A stretch of 33,246 nt of DNA from Actinomycetes bacterium (GTDB taxonomy: Bacteria; Actinomycetota; Thermoleophilia; Gaiellales; Gaiellaceae), in the NCBI GenBank assembly GCA_025964535.1, contig JAOPYX010000190.1:1-33246 (forward strand), in the 5' to 3' direction. The notes beneath the pieces are model-generated. The model saw only the letters and a list, made by a program, of their open reading frames with translations, searched no databases and was not told the DNA's origin. Below, piece after piece: positions 23,976 to 32,018 of this stretch. Made by a program: the position numbers and the translations under genes. Within the stretch, counting starts at the first letter, position 1, and every line of letters starts with the position of its first letter.

Positions 23976-25103
23976 TTATCCGCCGTTGATGAAGTACCGG
24001 GTGTAGAGATCGACCCAGGAGTTGTACGCCTGGTAGTAGTCCTTGAAGCCCGTCCACGTGTGCTTCGAGGTCTGCGAGATGACGTTCCATTTCGACTGCG
24101 GCATCTGCCCGGCGATGTCGAACGGCAGGATGGCCGCATTCTTGAAGGGCAGGGCGTTGCCGAGATCCGCGAGGACCTTCGAGCCCTCCTTCGCGTTCAT
24201 GTACCAGTCGACGAGCAGCATCGCAGCGCACGGATGCGGCGCATGTGCCGAGATGGATGACGCCTGGAACTGGCCGAGCATCGGGTTCATCAGCTGCAGG
24301 AGCAGCGGCGCACCCTTCACGATGTGGTCACGCTGGTAGTACGACGACGACATGTCGATGCCCATCGGCGCCGTGCCGGCGATCACGAGGTCGGCCACAC
24401 CGCGACCGCTCACGTTGAGGACACGCACCTGCTTGGCGAGAGCGCGGTAGTACCCGACGCCGTACGTGCGGCGCAGCAGAGCCGTGAACGCCGGAGCCGT
24501 GCTGTCGGTGCCGATGTAGATCTTGCCCTTGTACTGCGGCTTGAGCAGATCGGTCCACTTCTTCGGCACGTCGCTCGGGGCCACGAGGTTCGGGTTGTAG
24601 TAGACGCCCGACATGACGTAGCCGTTCGTGGCGAGGTAATACGGCGACGTCAGGTCCGGCTGGACCTTCGCCATGTACGGCGACCAGAACGGCTGGAAGT
24701 ACTTGTTGTCGCGCGGGATGTTCCCGAGTGCGTCGTTGTAGACGTCGAAGTTGTGCTTGCCGGCGTCCTCTTCGCTCGTCAGACGCGTCACGAGCGGGCT
24801 CGTCGCGATGTACGTGCTCATCTTGACGCCGGGGTACTGCGCTTCGAAGGCAGGCTTGAGCGACGCGTCGGTGGCCGACGAGCTCGTGTAAAGCGTGACG
24901 GCTCCTTCGTTCTTTGCGCACGCGTAGAGGTGCGCCTCGCGATCGGCCTTCTTGTACGTGAAGATCGGGTTGATCTTGGACGTCGCCGACGGCGTCTTGG
25001 CCGCGAGCGACGCAGTTGCGCCGACGGTTGCGAGCAGGCTCAAAGCGCCGAGCAGCAGCGCATACCGGCGCCAGCGATTTCCGCGGTCAAGGCCATTGAA
25101 CAT
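23976..25103 (-). CDS. ABC importer periplasmic/extracellular binding protein (Fbp-like)
   Basis: 375-residue solute-binding protein. The N-terminus has a Sec-type signal: basic RGNRWRRY, a hydrophobic stretch at 14-29 and a probable cleavage near ASLA-AK. No lipobox Cys is seen, unusual if the cell is Gram-positive and needs an anchor. The mature part fits the iron/spermidine-type fold: GAVTLYTSSSATDASLKPAFEAQYPGVK, KWTDLLKPQYKGKIYIGTD, AAMLLVDWYMNAKEGSKVLADLG. Given its place near catabolic genes and a likely GntR operator, the ligand may be an organic compound rather than iron. The start is ATG at 25103, with AAGGAGGG eight bases upstream; the longer frame to 25241 would cross the operator and promoter. 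Confidence 0.9.
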   Translation of the reverse strand: MFNGLDRGNRWRRYALLLGALSLLATVGATASLAAKTPSATSKINPIFTYKKADREAHLYACAKNEGAVTLYTSSSATDASLKPAFEAQYPGVKMSTYIATSPLVTRLTSEEDAGKHNFDVYNDALGNIPRDNKYFQPFWSPYMAKVQPDLTSPYYLATNGYVMSGVYYNPNLVAPSDVPKKWTDLLKPQYKGKIYIGTDSTAPAFTALLRRTYGVGYYRALAKQVRVLNVSGRGVADLVIAGTAPMGIDMSSSYYQRDHIVKGAPLLLQLMNPMLGQFQASSISAHAPHPCAAMLLVDWYMNAKEGSKVLADLGNALPFKNAAILPFDIAGQMPQSKWNVISQTSKHTWTGFKDYYQAYNSWVDLYTRYFINGG

Positions 25104-25121
25104 CCGCAAAGCCCTCCTTCT

Positions 25122-25132
25122 TATATGATATA
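25122..25132. promoter_or_regulatory. Operator-like palindrome before the ABC operon
   Basis: TATAT-G-ATATA is a perfect 11-base odd palindrome, resembling the one in front of the GntR gene. From the promoter at 25147-25175 transcription would begin near 25140, so the site falls at about +8 to +18, a typical repressor position. Confidence 0.55.
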
Positions 25133-25146
25133 TCCAGCAGCGCGAA

Positions 25147-25175
25147 AGTATCACTCGCTGCTGTCGCGATGTCAA
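25147..25175 (-). promoter_or_regulatory. Promoter of the ABC importer operon
   Basis: On the minus strand TTGACA (25175-25170) is followed after 17 bases by GATACT (25152-25147). This is the best consensus-like promoter in the window and suggests strong expression unless repressed. Confidence 0.65.
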
Positions 25176-25258
25176 GAGCGACGCCCTCTTCCTTACAGAC
25201 GCCATCCGGCCGTGGTTGATTGCGTCCAGGTTCGTTCGCAATCTGGAGTGGCCTTCCG

Positions 25259-25264
25259 TATGCT
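25259..25264 (+). promoter_or_regulatory. -10 element of a probable leaderless promoter
   Basis: TATGCT ends eight bases before the GTG at 25273. No ribosome binding site is visible, so the transcript may begin at the start codon. Confidence 0.45.
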
Positions 25265-25272
25265 GGCGAACG

Positions 25273-26169
25273 GTGCACGTCGGCGTCCAGCTGCCGCAGA
25301 ACGAGATCGGTGCCGACCCGGGCGAGATCCGCGAGCTGGTGCAGGGAATCCGCGACCTCGGCTTCCACCACGTCTCCGTCCTCGATCACGTGCTCGGCGC
25401 CGACCGCGCGACGTACGGCGATCGCGAGTTCCTCCCGTACGACGCGACCTCCGTCATCCACGAGCCGCTCGTGCTCTTCGGCTACATCGCCGCGTGCGCC
25501 CCGGAGCTCCACCTGCTCTCGTCCATCCTCGTGCTGCCGCAGCGCCAGACCGCGCTCGTCGCGAAGCAGATGGCCGAGGTCGACATCCTCGCGCGCGGAC
25601 AGACGCGGCTCGGCGTCGCCGTCGGCTGGAACGACGTCGAGTACGAGGCGCTCGGCATGGACTTCACGTCACGCGGCCGTCGTCTCGAGGAACAGGTGGG
25701 GCTCCTGCGCCGGCTGTGGACCGAGCCGGTCGTGACCTTCGAGGGCGAGTTCGACCGGATGCGGGCGGTGGCGATCAACCCGCCGCCCGTTCAGCGACCG
25801 ATCCCGATCTGGTTCGGCGGCGGCACGCAACGGGCCCGGTGGCGGGCATCCGTCCTCGGCGACGGGCTCGTGATGCGGTGGCCGCTGCCCGACCGTCCCC
25901 TCGAGAGCGCGTGGCCGCAGCAGATCGAGGAGATGCGCATGTGGCGACAGGACGCCGGCCTCGACGGCGGCGTCGGCCTCGAGGCGCGCATCTCGGCCGA
26001 TCTCGCCCGGTCGCCGGAGGAGTGGCGCCGCACCGCGGAGGAATGGAAGGAGCTCGGCGCGAGCCATCTCGCCATTCGCACGATCCGGCTCGGGCTCGAC
26101 AGCGCCGCGGCGCATCTGGAGCGACTCGAGCTTGCCCGGGACGCGCTCGGGGCGTTGATGCCGTCGTGA
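25273..26169 (+). CDS. LLM-class oxidoreductase, probably F420-dependent
   Basis: 298-residue luciferase-like TIM-barrel protein. The N-terminus MHVGVQLPQNEIG and the blocks LLSSILVLPQRQTALVAKQMAEVDILARGQTRLGVAVGWNDVEY and PIPIWFGGGTQRA match the actinobacterial F420-dependent group (Rv2161c-like). Such enzymes transfer hydride to or from alcohols, aldehydes or double bonds using F420, while FMN-dependent monooxygenase relatives also exist. The start is GTG at 25273, which gives the family N-terminus; an upstream TTG (25216) would add 19 residues without similarity. It is transcribed divergently from the ABC operon and stands alone. Confidence 0.9.
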   Translation: MHVGVQLPQNEIGADPGEIRELVQGIRDLGFHHVSVLDHVLGADRATYGDREFLPYDATSVIHEPLVLFGYIAACAPELHLLSSILVLPQRQTALVAKQMAEVDILARGQTRLGVAVGWNDVEYEALGMDFTSRGRRLEEQVGLLRRLWTEPVVTFEGEFDRMRAVAINPPPVQRPIPIWFGGGTQRARWRASVLGDGLVMRWPLPDRPLESAWPQQIEEMRMWRQDAGLDGGVGLEARISADLARSPEEWRRTAEEWKELGASHLAIRTIRLGLDSAAAHLERLELARDALGALMPS

Positions 26170-26194
26170 GGCGCGCAGTCGACTCCGGCGATCT

Positions 26195-26205
26195 TATATT
26201 ATATA
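26195..26205. promoter_or_regulatory. Operator-like palindrome over the promoter of the LLM/CocE operon
   Basis: TATAT-T-ATATA is a perfect 11-base odd palindrome. A plus-strand promoter can be drawn through it: TCGACT (26179-26184), 17 bases, TATAGT (26202-26207). A repressor bound here would cover the -10. The leader to the ATG at 26317 would be about 100 bases. Confidence 0.5.
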
Positions 26206-26316
26206 GTCGCTCGCAATCCCCGGCTGAGCCCGGCTTCACGACCCGGATCGCAGGGCGCCGATGACGCCACCACCGCCCATCCAGTCGGCCAAATACGTGG
26301 ACGAGGAGGCAGCGCC

Positions 26317-27477
26317 ATGGAATTCTCGATGATCTTCGAAGCGCAGATCGCCGGCCCGACGCCGGAGACGGAGCCGCAGGTGATCCGCGAGTGCGTCGAG
26401 CAGGCCGTGCTCGCCGAGGAGATGGGCTTCGACCGGATCTGGGCGGTCGAGCACCACTGCCTCCACCAGTACGCGCACATGAGCGCGCCCGAGGTCTTCC
26501 TCTCGTTCGTCGCCGGCAAGACGTCGCGCATCCGGATCGGCCACGCGGTCATGTGCCTGCCCTTCCGTTACAACCACCCGATCCGCGCCGCCGAGCGCAC
26601 GGCGATGCTCGACATCCTCTCGGAGGGCCGGCTCGACGTCGGCGTGGGCAAGGGCGCAACCGACGAGGAGCTGCTCGCGTTCGGCATCGGCAAGGACCAG
26701 GTGCAGGAAGAGATGATCGAGTCGCTCAACATGCTGCCGCGCATGTGGCAGGACGAGATCTTCGAGCACAAGAGCGAGCTGATCGAGGTGCCGCCCAGGC
26801 GCATCCTCCCCAAGCCGGTGCAAGATCCGCACCCGCCGCTGTTCCTCGCGTGCACACGCGAAGAGATGTTCACGTACGCAGGCGGGCACGGCATCGGTGC
26901 GCTTGCGCTCGGGTTCGCGGGACCGGAAGACATCGCCGAGAAGAACAAGCGCTACCGCGATGCGATCGCGAATCGCAACGAGGAAGACGTGATCGGCGCA
27001 GTCGCAAACGACAAGCTCGTCGCGCTCTGCCCGGCGATCGTGCTCGAGGACCGCGAGGAGGCGCAGAAGATCGGCTTCCGCGGCCAGCGCTTCTTCGTCG
27101 AGGCGATCGCTCAGTGGAGAGGCGGGCCGCCCCCGTCGACCGACCTCTACGAGGTCGACAACGAGGCAGCGCTCCTGGCGATGCAGCAGAAGACGCTCGA
27201 AGCGAACTTCGGCTCTGAGAAGATCAAGTCGATCTCGATCGACGAGATCCGGAGCTCCGGCCTCCAGCGCTACAACGTCAACCAGGCCTATGGCAACCCC
27301 AGCGACGCAATCGCCTACATCGAGCGCCTCATCGAGGCCGGCGCCGACGAGATCATGTTCCTGATGCAGATGGGAACCGTGCCGCAGGAGGCGATCCTCG
27401 AGTCGATCAGGCAGATCGGGCAGCACGTGATCCCGCACTTCGCCAAGACGAGAACCGCTTCGGCCGTCGCCGGCTGA
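26317..27477 (+). CDS. LLM-class flavin-dependent oxidoreductase (luciferase-like)
   Basis: 386-residue luciferase-like protein. MGFDRIWAVEHHCLHQYAHMSAPEVFLSFVAGKTSRIRIGHAVMCLPFRYNHPIRAAERTAMLD is a textbook bacterial luciferase-family segment, followed by GRLDVGVGKGATDEEL and the C-terminal GADEIMFLMQMGTVPQEAILESIRQIGQHVIP. It is likely an FMNH2-using monooxygenase or an F420 enzyme; if FMNH2 is needed, the flavin reductase at 10536 might supply it. The start is ATG at 26317, with GAGGAGG seven bases upstream. It begins a plus operon of LLM - CocE hydrolase - SDR - SDR. Confidence 0.91.
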   Translation: MEFSMIFEAQIAGPTPETEPQVIRECVEQAVLAEEMGFDRIWAVEHHCLHQYAHMSAPEVFLSFVAGKTSRIRIGHAVMCLPFRYNHPIRAAERTAMLDILSEGRLDVGVGKGATDEELLAFGIGKDQVQEEMIESLNMLPRMWQDEIFEHKSELIEVPPRRILPKPVQDPHPPLFLACTREEMFTYAGGHGIGALALGFAGPEDIAEKNKRYRDAIANRNEEDVIGAVANDKLVALCPAIVLEDREEAQKIGFRGQRFFVEAIAQWRGGPPPSTDLYEVDNEAALLAMQQKTLEANFGSEKIKSISIDEIRSSGLQRYNVNQAYGNPSDAIAYIERLIEAGADEIMFLMQMGTVPQEAILESIRQIGQHVIPHFAKTRTASAVAG

Positions 27478-27486
27478 CGCGCGGCG

Positions 27487-29208
27487 ATGCGAACCACCGT
27501 CGAGAAAGGCGTCGTCGTGCCCATGCGCGACGGCGTCGATCTCGTCGCGGACGTCCATTTGCCTGAGGGTCGCGGCCCGTTTCCCGCGTTGCTCCAGCGC
27601 GTGCCCTACAGCCGAGAGGCCGGGCGCATCGTCGACTTCTCGCTCGACTCGCGCCGCGCACTGAAGGCCGGCTACGCCGTCGTCGTGCAGGACGTGCGCG
27701 GCCGGTTTGCATCGGGAGGCGCGTTCACGCCGTTCCTCGACGACGCGAACGACGGCGCCGAGACCGTCGCGTGGACTGCCGCGCAACCGTGGTGCGACGG
27801 GCGTGTCGGCATGGCAGGTGGCTCGTACGGCGGCGCGGTGCAATGGGCGGCGGCCCGCATGCGCCCGCCGGCGCTCTCCGCGATCGCGCCGTTCGTGGCG
27901 ACGAACGACTGCTACGACGGCTGGATCTACCGCGACGGCGTCTTCGAGCTCGGCTTCAACCTCCACTGGGCGCTGCGCAACATCGCGCCGCCGGCCGCGG
28001 CGCGGCAGCGATCGGACCGGCTCGAGCAGGCCATCGGCGCGAACGACCGGATCGACGAGCTCTACCGGCGCGTGCCGCTGCTCGACCAGCCCGACCTCGA
28101 CGACCTCGCCCCGTTCTACGGTGACTGGCTCCGCGAGCCGGTCCCCAACGGGCGCTGGGGCGGGCTGCGCCCGGCCGGCCCGGCGGCGGTCGACCTCCCC
28201 ACGCTGTCGATCGGCGGGTGGTACGACATCTTCCAGATGGGCACGCTCGCCGGCCACGCCTCGCTTGCGGGAAGCGCGGCGCCGCGGCGGCTCGTGATGG
28301 GCCCGTGGGCGCACAGTGTCTTCGGCGGGACGTTCGCGGAGCGTTCCTTCGGGATCGGTGCGGACTCCGCCGTCGTCGACCTGACCGGCCTGCACCTGCG
28401 CTGGTACGACCGGTGGGTCAAGGGCGAGCAGAACGGGGCCGAGCACGACGCCCCGGTCCGTCTGTTCGTGATGGGCGCCGACTACTGGCGCGACGAGCCG
28501 GACTGGCCGCTCCCCGATACCGACTACACGGAGTACTTCCTCCACAGCGGCGGCAAGGCGAACGGCGCCGCCGGCGACGGGACGCTCTCGACGCGACCGC
28601 CGCGCGACGAGCCGGCAGACACCTACGACTACGACCCGCGCACGCCCGTGCCGACGGTCGGCGGCACCACCTTCCTTCCCGGCCTGCACGTCGCGGCGAA
28701 CGCGGGGCCGCGCGACCAGCACCCCGCCGAGTCTCGGAGCGACGTCCTCTGCTTCACCTCGGCGCCACTCGACGCAGCCGTCGAGGCCACCGGGCCGGTC
28801 GCTGCGATCCTGACGGTGTCGTCGTCGGCGCCGGACGCGGATTTCGTCGTAACGCTTGCCGACGTCACGCCGGAGGGCCGCTCGACCAATGTGACGAGCG
28901 GCGTCGCACGAGCGCGGTACCGGAGCTCGCGGACCGCGCCTTCACTCCTCGAGCCTGGGCGGTCGTACGAGATCGCCGTCGATCTCGGTGGTTGCTCGCA
29001 CGTGTTCCGGCGCGGGCACCGCATCCGGCTGCAGGTGACGAGCGGCAGCTTCCCGCGTTTCGAGCGAAACCCGCAGACGGGCGGCCTGCCGGCCGAGGAC
29101 GCGGAGCTGCGGCCGGCGCGACACACCGTGTACCACGACGCCAAGCGCGCGTCCCGGATCGTGCTTCCCGTGGTCGAGCGCGACGAGACACTGGCACGGC
29201 TCGCGTGA
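27487..29208 (+). CDS. CocE/NonD family hydrolase (X-Pro peptidase S15 fold)
   Basis: 573-residue serine hydrolase. The alpha/beta core has the nucleophile motif GMAGGSYGG (Ser113), the oxyanion Tyr in RVPYSR (Tyr41) and the catalytic His in MGPWAHSVFGG, with a lid and a C-terminal jelly-roll domain (VAAILTVSSSAPDADFVVTLADVTPEGRS, RGHRIRLQVTSGSFPRFERNP). Relatives include cocaine esterase, glutaryl-7-ACA acylase and dipeptidyl peptidases, so ester or amide cleavage is expected. No signal peptide is seen, so it acts in the cytosol on an imported substrate. The start is ATG at 27487, nine bases after the LLM stop. The stop overlaps the next gene in GTGA. Confidence 0.92.
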   Translation: MRTTVEKGVVVPMRDGVDLVADVHLPEGRGPFPALLQRVPYSREAGRIVDFSLDSRRALKAGYAVVVQDVRGRFASGGAFTPFLDDANDGAETVAWTAAQPWCDGRVGMAGGSYGGAVQWAAARMRPPALSAIAPFVATNDCYDGWIYRDGVFELGFNLHWALRNIAPPAAARQRSDRLEQAIGANDRIDELYRRVPLLDQPDLDDLAPFYGDWLREPVPNGRWGGLRPAGPAAVDLPTLSIGGWYDIFQMGTLAGHASLAGSAAPRRLVMGPWAHSVFGGTFAERSFGIGADSAVVDLTGLHLRWYDRWVKGEQNGAEHDAPVRLFVMGADYWRDEPDWPLPDTDYTEYFLHSGGKANGAAGDGTLSTRPPRDEPADTYDYDPRTPVPTVGGTTFLPGLHVAANAGPRDQHPAESRSDVLCFTSAPLDAAVEATGPVAAILTVSSSAPDADFVVTLADVTPEGRSTNVTSGVARARYRSSRTAPSLLEPGRSYEIAVDLGGCSHVFRRGHRIRLQVTSGSFPRFERNPQTGGLPAEDAELRPARHTVYHDAKRASRIVLPVVERDETLARLA

Positions 29209-29996
29209 GCGCGGACGTCGGAACGCTGGACGGCAGCGTCGCTGTCGTCACGGGCGCCGCAGGCGGGCTCGGCGGCGCGATCGTCGACGCGCTGCTGCGC
29301 GCAGGAGCGACGCCGGTGCTGCTCGACGTCGCCGGCGACGCGCTGGAGGACGCGGCGCGGGCGATCGAGCGGGAGCAGGGGCAGCGTCCCGGCACGATCC
29401 CGTGCGACGTCACCGACCCGGCGGCGATCGAGGACGCGGCCGCGTGGGTGGAGCGCCGCCACGGGCGGTGCGACGTGCTCGTCAACAACGCCGCGATCCT
29501 CGAGCGCTCGCCGCTCGAGGAGCACCCCGTCGATCTCTGGGACCGCGTGCTCGCGGTGAACGTGCGCGGCTACTTCCTCTGCACGCAGGCGTTCGGCCGC
29601 CTCATGATCGCCGCAGGGAGCGGGAGCATCGTCAACGTCGCGTCGCTTGCCGGCGAGTCGCCGTCGTTCGGCAACGGCGCGTACTGCGCGAGCAAGGCCG
29701 GCGTTCTCGCGCTGACGCGGCAGACCGCAGTCGAGTGGGGGCCGCGTGGCATTCGCGCGAACGCGGTTAGCCCGTCCTTCATGCGCACGCCGATGATGGC
29801 CGGCGCGAGCCCCGAGTTCGAGCAGCAGCGCACGCACAACGTCCCGCTCGGCCGCATCGCGGAGACGAGCGAGGTCGCAGGCGCCGTCGTCTTCCTCGCG
29901 GGACCCGGCGCGTCCTATCTCAACGGCGTCAACGTGCCCGTCGACGGAGCCCTCGCGCAGGCACGCGCGGCAGGCTGGGACGGGCCGGCGCGGTGA
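29205..29996 (+). CDS. SDR oxidoreductase (copy 1 of three similar)
   Basis: 263-residue classical short-chain dehydrogenase: cofactor motif TGAAGGLGG, NNAAI, catalytic Ser in NVASLAGE and YCASK with Tyr and Lys. An LLD at the end of beta-2 suggests NAD(H) preference. It probably oxidises a secondary alcohol or reduces a ketone. The start is GTG at 29205, overlapping the hydrolase stop in GTGA. It is closely similar to the next gene and to the SDR at 32019, with shared GYFLC.QAFG, ALTRQ and RANAVSP blocks, so these three are local duplicates. Confidence 0.92.
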   Translation: MSADVGTLDGSVAVVTGAAGGLGGAIVDALLRAGATPVLLDVAGDALEDAARAIEREQGQRPGTIPCDVTDPAAIEDAAAWVERRHGRCDVLVNNAAILERSPLEEHPVDLWDRVLAVNVRGYFLCTQAFGRLMIAAGSGSIVNVASLAGESPSFGNGAYCASKAGVLALTRQTAVEWGPRGIRANAVSPSFMRTPMMAGASPEFEQQRTHNVPLGRIAETSEVAGAVVFLAGPGASYLNGVNVPVDGALAQARAAGWDGPAR

Positions 29997-30760
29997 ACGC
30001 GCCGGTCGCGGTCGTCACGGGCGCCGGCGGCGGGCTCGGCGCGTCGGTCGCCGAGGAACTCGCCCGCGCGGGCGCCGAGCTTGTGCTGCTCGACGTGTCG
30101 ATGGACGCGCTCGGGCCGATCTGCGACACGCTGGAGCAGACCACGGGCATGCGCCCCGTCGCGATCGCCTGCGACGTGTCCGACGCAGATCGTGTCGACG
30201 CGGTTCAGCGCGAGGTCGAAGAGCGCGTCGGACCGTGCACGGTGCTCGTCAACAACGCAGCCGTCTATCTGCGCGCGCCGCTCGAGGAGCACTCGCTCGA
30301 GCTCTGGGACACGACGCTCTCCGTCAACCTCCGCGGCTACTTCCTCTGCACGCGCGCGTTCGGCCGTTCGATGATCGCGCAGCGGTCGGGGAGCATCGTG
30401 AACGTGTCGTCGATCGCCGCGCAGGGTCCGACGCCCGGCGCCGTCTCGTACTGCGTGAGCAAGGCGGCGATCATCGCGCTGACGCGCCAGACGGCGCTCG
30501 AGTGGGGCGGCTACGGCGTCCGCGCCAACGCCGTCAGCCCCGGCTTCATGAGCACGCCCATGTCCTCCGCGTTCGGCAGCGACGACCTCTACAAGGCACG
30601 CGAGCAGCGCGTGCCGGTGGGTCGCGTCGGAACGACGGCCGAGGTCGCGCGCGTGATCGGCTTCCTCGCGGGTCCCGATGCGTCGTTCATCTCGGGCGTC
30701 AACGTCACCGTCGACGGTGGACTGACGCAGACGCTCTCGCAGACGTTCCCGCGCCCGTAG
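29993..30760 (+). CDS. SDR oxidoreductase (copy 2 of three similar)
   Basis: 255-residue classical short-chain dehydrogenase with TGAGGGLGA, NNAAV, NVSSIAAQ and YCVSK, all catalytic residues present. The start is GTG at 29993, overlapping the preceding SDR in GTGA, which makes it the last of four genes read from 26317. LLD at the end of beta-2 points to NAD(H). The side-by-side copies could act on the two enantiomers or two positions of one substrate. The stop lies seven bases from the stop of the convergent P450 gene. Confidence 0.92.
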   Translation: MNAPVAVVTGAGGGLGASVAEELARAGAELVLLDVSMDALGPICDTLEQTTGMRPVAIACDVSDADRVDAVQREVEERVGPCTVLVNNAAVYLRAPLEEHSLELWDTTLSVNLRGYFLCTRAFGRSMIAQRSGSIVNVSSIAAQGPTPGAVSYCVSKAAIIALTRQTALEWGGYGVRANAVSPGFMSTPMSSAFGSDDLYKAREQRVPVGRVGTTAEVARVIGFLAGPDASFISGVNVTVDGGLTQTLSQTFPRP

Positions 30761-30767
30761 CGCGGCG

Positions 30768-31973
30768 TTACTCGGAGAAGACGAGCGGCAGCGTCACGTA
30801 GCCGCAATGCGTGGCGGCGTCGTCGATCCGCTTCGACGGCCCTGTGCCGCGGTCGATCGTCGAGAAGCGATCGAGGATCGCGTCGAGCGCGGCGATGCTC
30901 TCGAGCCGCGCGAGCGGCGCGCCGAGGCAGAAGTGGATGCCGTGCCCGAACCCGGCGTGCCGCGGGCCTGCGTTCGAGAGATCGAAGCGATCGGGCTCCG
31001 GGAAGACGGCCGGATCGCGGTTCGCAGCGCCGAAGTACACGATCGCCGACGCGCCTGCGGGGATCGTCACGCCGCCGAGCGTCGTCTCCCGCAGTGTCCG
31101 CCGGTAGAACCACTGCACCGGGCTGTGGAGGCGCAGCGACTCCTCGATCGCGTGCTCGGTGAGCGACCGGTCGGCGCGCAGCTGCGCATAGAGCTTCGGA
31201 TCGTCGGCGAGCATGCCGAGGAGGTTGCCGAGCAGGTTGGTCGTCGTCACGTTTCCCGCGGTGAGGAGCAGCGCGCAGACCGCCGCGACCTCCTCCTCCG
31301 TCAGGGCGTCGTCGCCGTCGTTTGCGCGCACGAGGTCGGAGATGAGGTCGTCGACGGGGGCGGCACGGCGCGAGCGCCCCTCCTCGAGGAAGTAGTCGAG
31401 CAGGCGGCGATTCGCGACGCGCGCCTGTTCGATGCGCTGGGCGTGCTCGGGCGACCGCGCGTCGCCTCTCTGCGCGACGAGATACGTCCGCTCGTCCGAC
31501 CAGGCCTTGAGCTCGGCGTGCCGCTCCTGCCCGACGCCCATCACCTCGGCGATCACGCGAACGGGCAGCGGGTCGCAGAAGGACTCGATCGCCTCGACCT
31601 CGGTGGACGGCGGGAGCGCGTCGACGATCTCCTGCACGACGCGCGCGACCCACGGCTTCATCGCCTCGATGCGCTTCGGCGTGAAGGCCGGCTGCACGAG
31701 CTTGCGGTGGCGGGTGTGCCCGGGCGGGTCCTCGAAGATGATCGGCGTCTCGCGCAGCACCTCGTTGTCGATGTGACTCAGATCGGACGAGAACGTGCGG
31801 TGGTCGGAGAGCGCCGCGAGCACGTGCGCGTGCTGCATGACGAGCCACATCCCGTCCTCCGTCTCGCACGGGGTGTGCGGCCGCAGCTCCCGGTAGAAGG
31901 GGAACGGGTCGGCCACGACCTCGGGGGAGAAGATCGCGTGCGCGTCGAGCGAGCGCTGGAGCGGTGCGGCCAA
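30768..31973 (-). CDS. Cytochrome P450
   Basis: 401-residue soluble bacterial P450 (CYP). The heme loop is FGHGIHFCLG, with axial Cys349; ExxR is at Glu278-Arg281; PERF-like PDRF follows. The I-helix motif, normally A-G-x-(D/E)-T, reads AGNVT, so Val242 replaces the acidic residue used in oxygen activation. The enzyme might hydroxylate or demethylate the cluster's substrate, but the change may slow or redirect its chemistry. No ferredoxin or ferredoxin reductase is in the window. The start is taken as TTG at 31973, which gives the family-like DAHAIFSPEVVADPFPFYREL; no ribosome binding site is seen, and TATCAT lies eight bases upstream. A leaderless TTG would be unusual. Confidence 0.9.
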   Translation of the reverse strand: MAAPLQRSLDAHAIFSPEVVADPFPFYRELRPHTPCETEDGMWLVMQHAHVLAALSDHRTFSSDLSHIDNEVLRETPIIFEDPPGHTRHRKLVQPAFTPKRIEAMKPWVARVVQEIVDALPPSTEVEAIESFCDPLPVRVIAEVMGVGQERHAELKAWSDERTYLVAQRGDARSPEHAQRIEQARVANRRLLDYFLEEGRSRRAAPVDDLISDLVRANDGDDALTEEEVAAVCALLLTAGNVTTTNLLGNLLGMLADDPKLYAQLRADRSLTEHAIEESLRLHSPVQWFYRRTLRETTLGGVTIPAGASAIVYFGAANRDPAVFPEPDRFDLSNAGPRHAGFGHGIHFCLGAPLARLESIAALDAILDRFSTIDRGTGPSKRIDDAATHCGYVTLPLVFSE

Positions 31974-31979
31974 GATCTC

Positions 31980-31988
31980 ATATGATAT
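31980..31988. promoter_or_regulatory. Divergent P450/SDR promoter with ATAT-G-ATAT palindrome
   Basis: ATATGATAT is a nine-base odd palindrome between the two genes. It supplies TATGAT (31981-31986) to the plus strand and TATCAT (31987-31982) to the minus strand. It resembles the three other palindromes of the right half but is the shortest. Confidence 0.45.
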
Positions 31989-32018
31989 TCAATCTTCGGC
32001 ACCGAGAGAAAGGACGTC

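Noticed and set aside
20910-25103. Calling the ABC system a ferric-iron importer
   Set aside because: The fold group includes importers of organic ions, and the neighbourhood is catabolic; no iron-type operator or siderophore gene is seen.
26261-26332. A 23-codon frame overlapping the start of the second LLM gene
   Set aside because: It has no ribosome binding site or -10 at a suitable distance, and the LLM gene has its own strong site.
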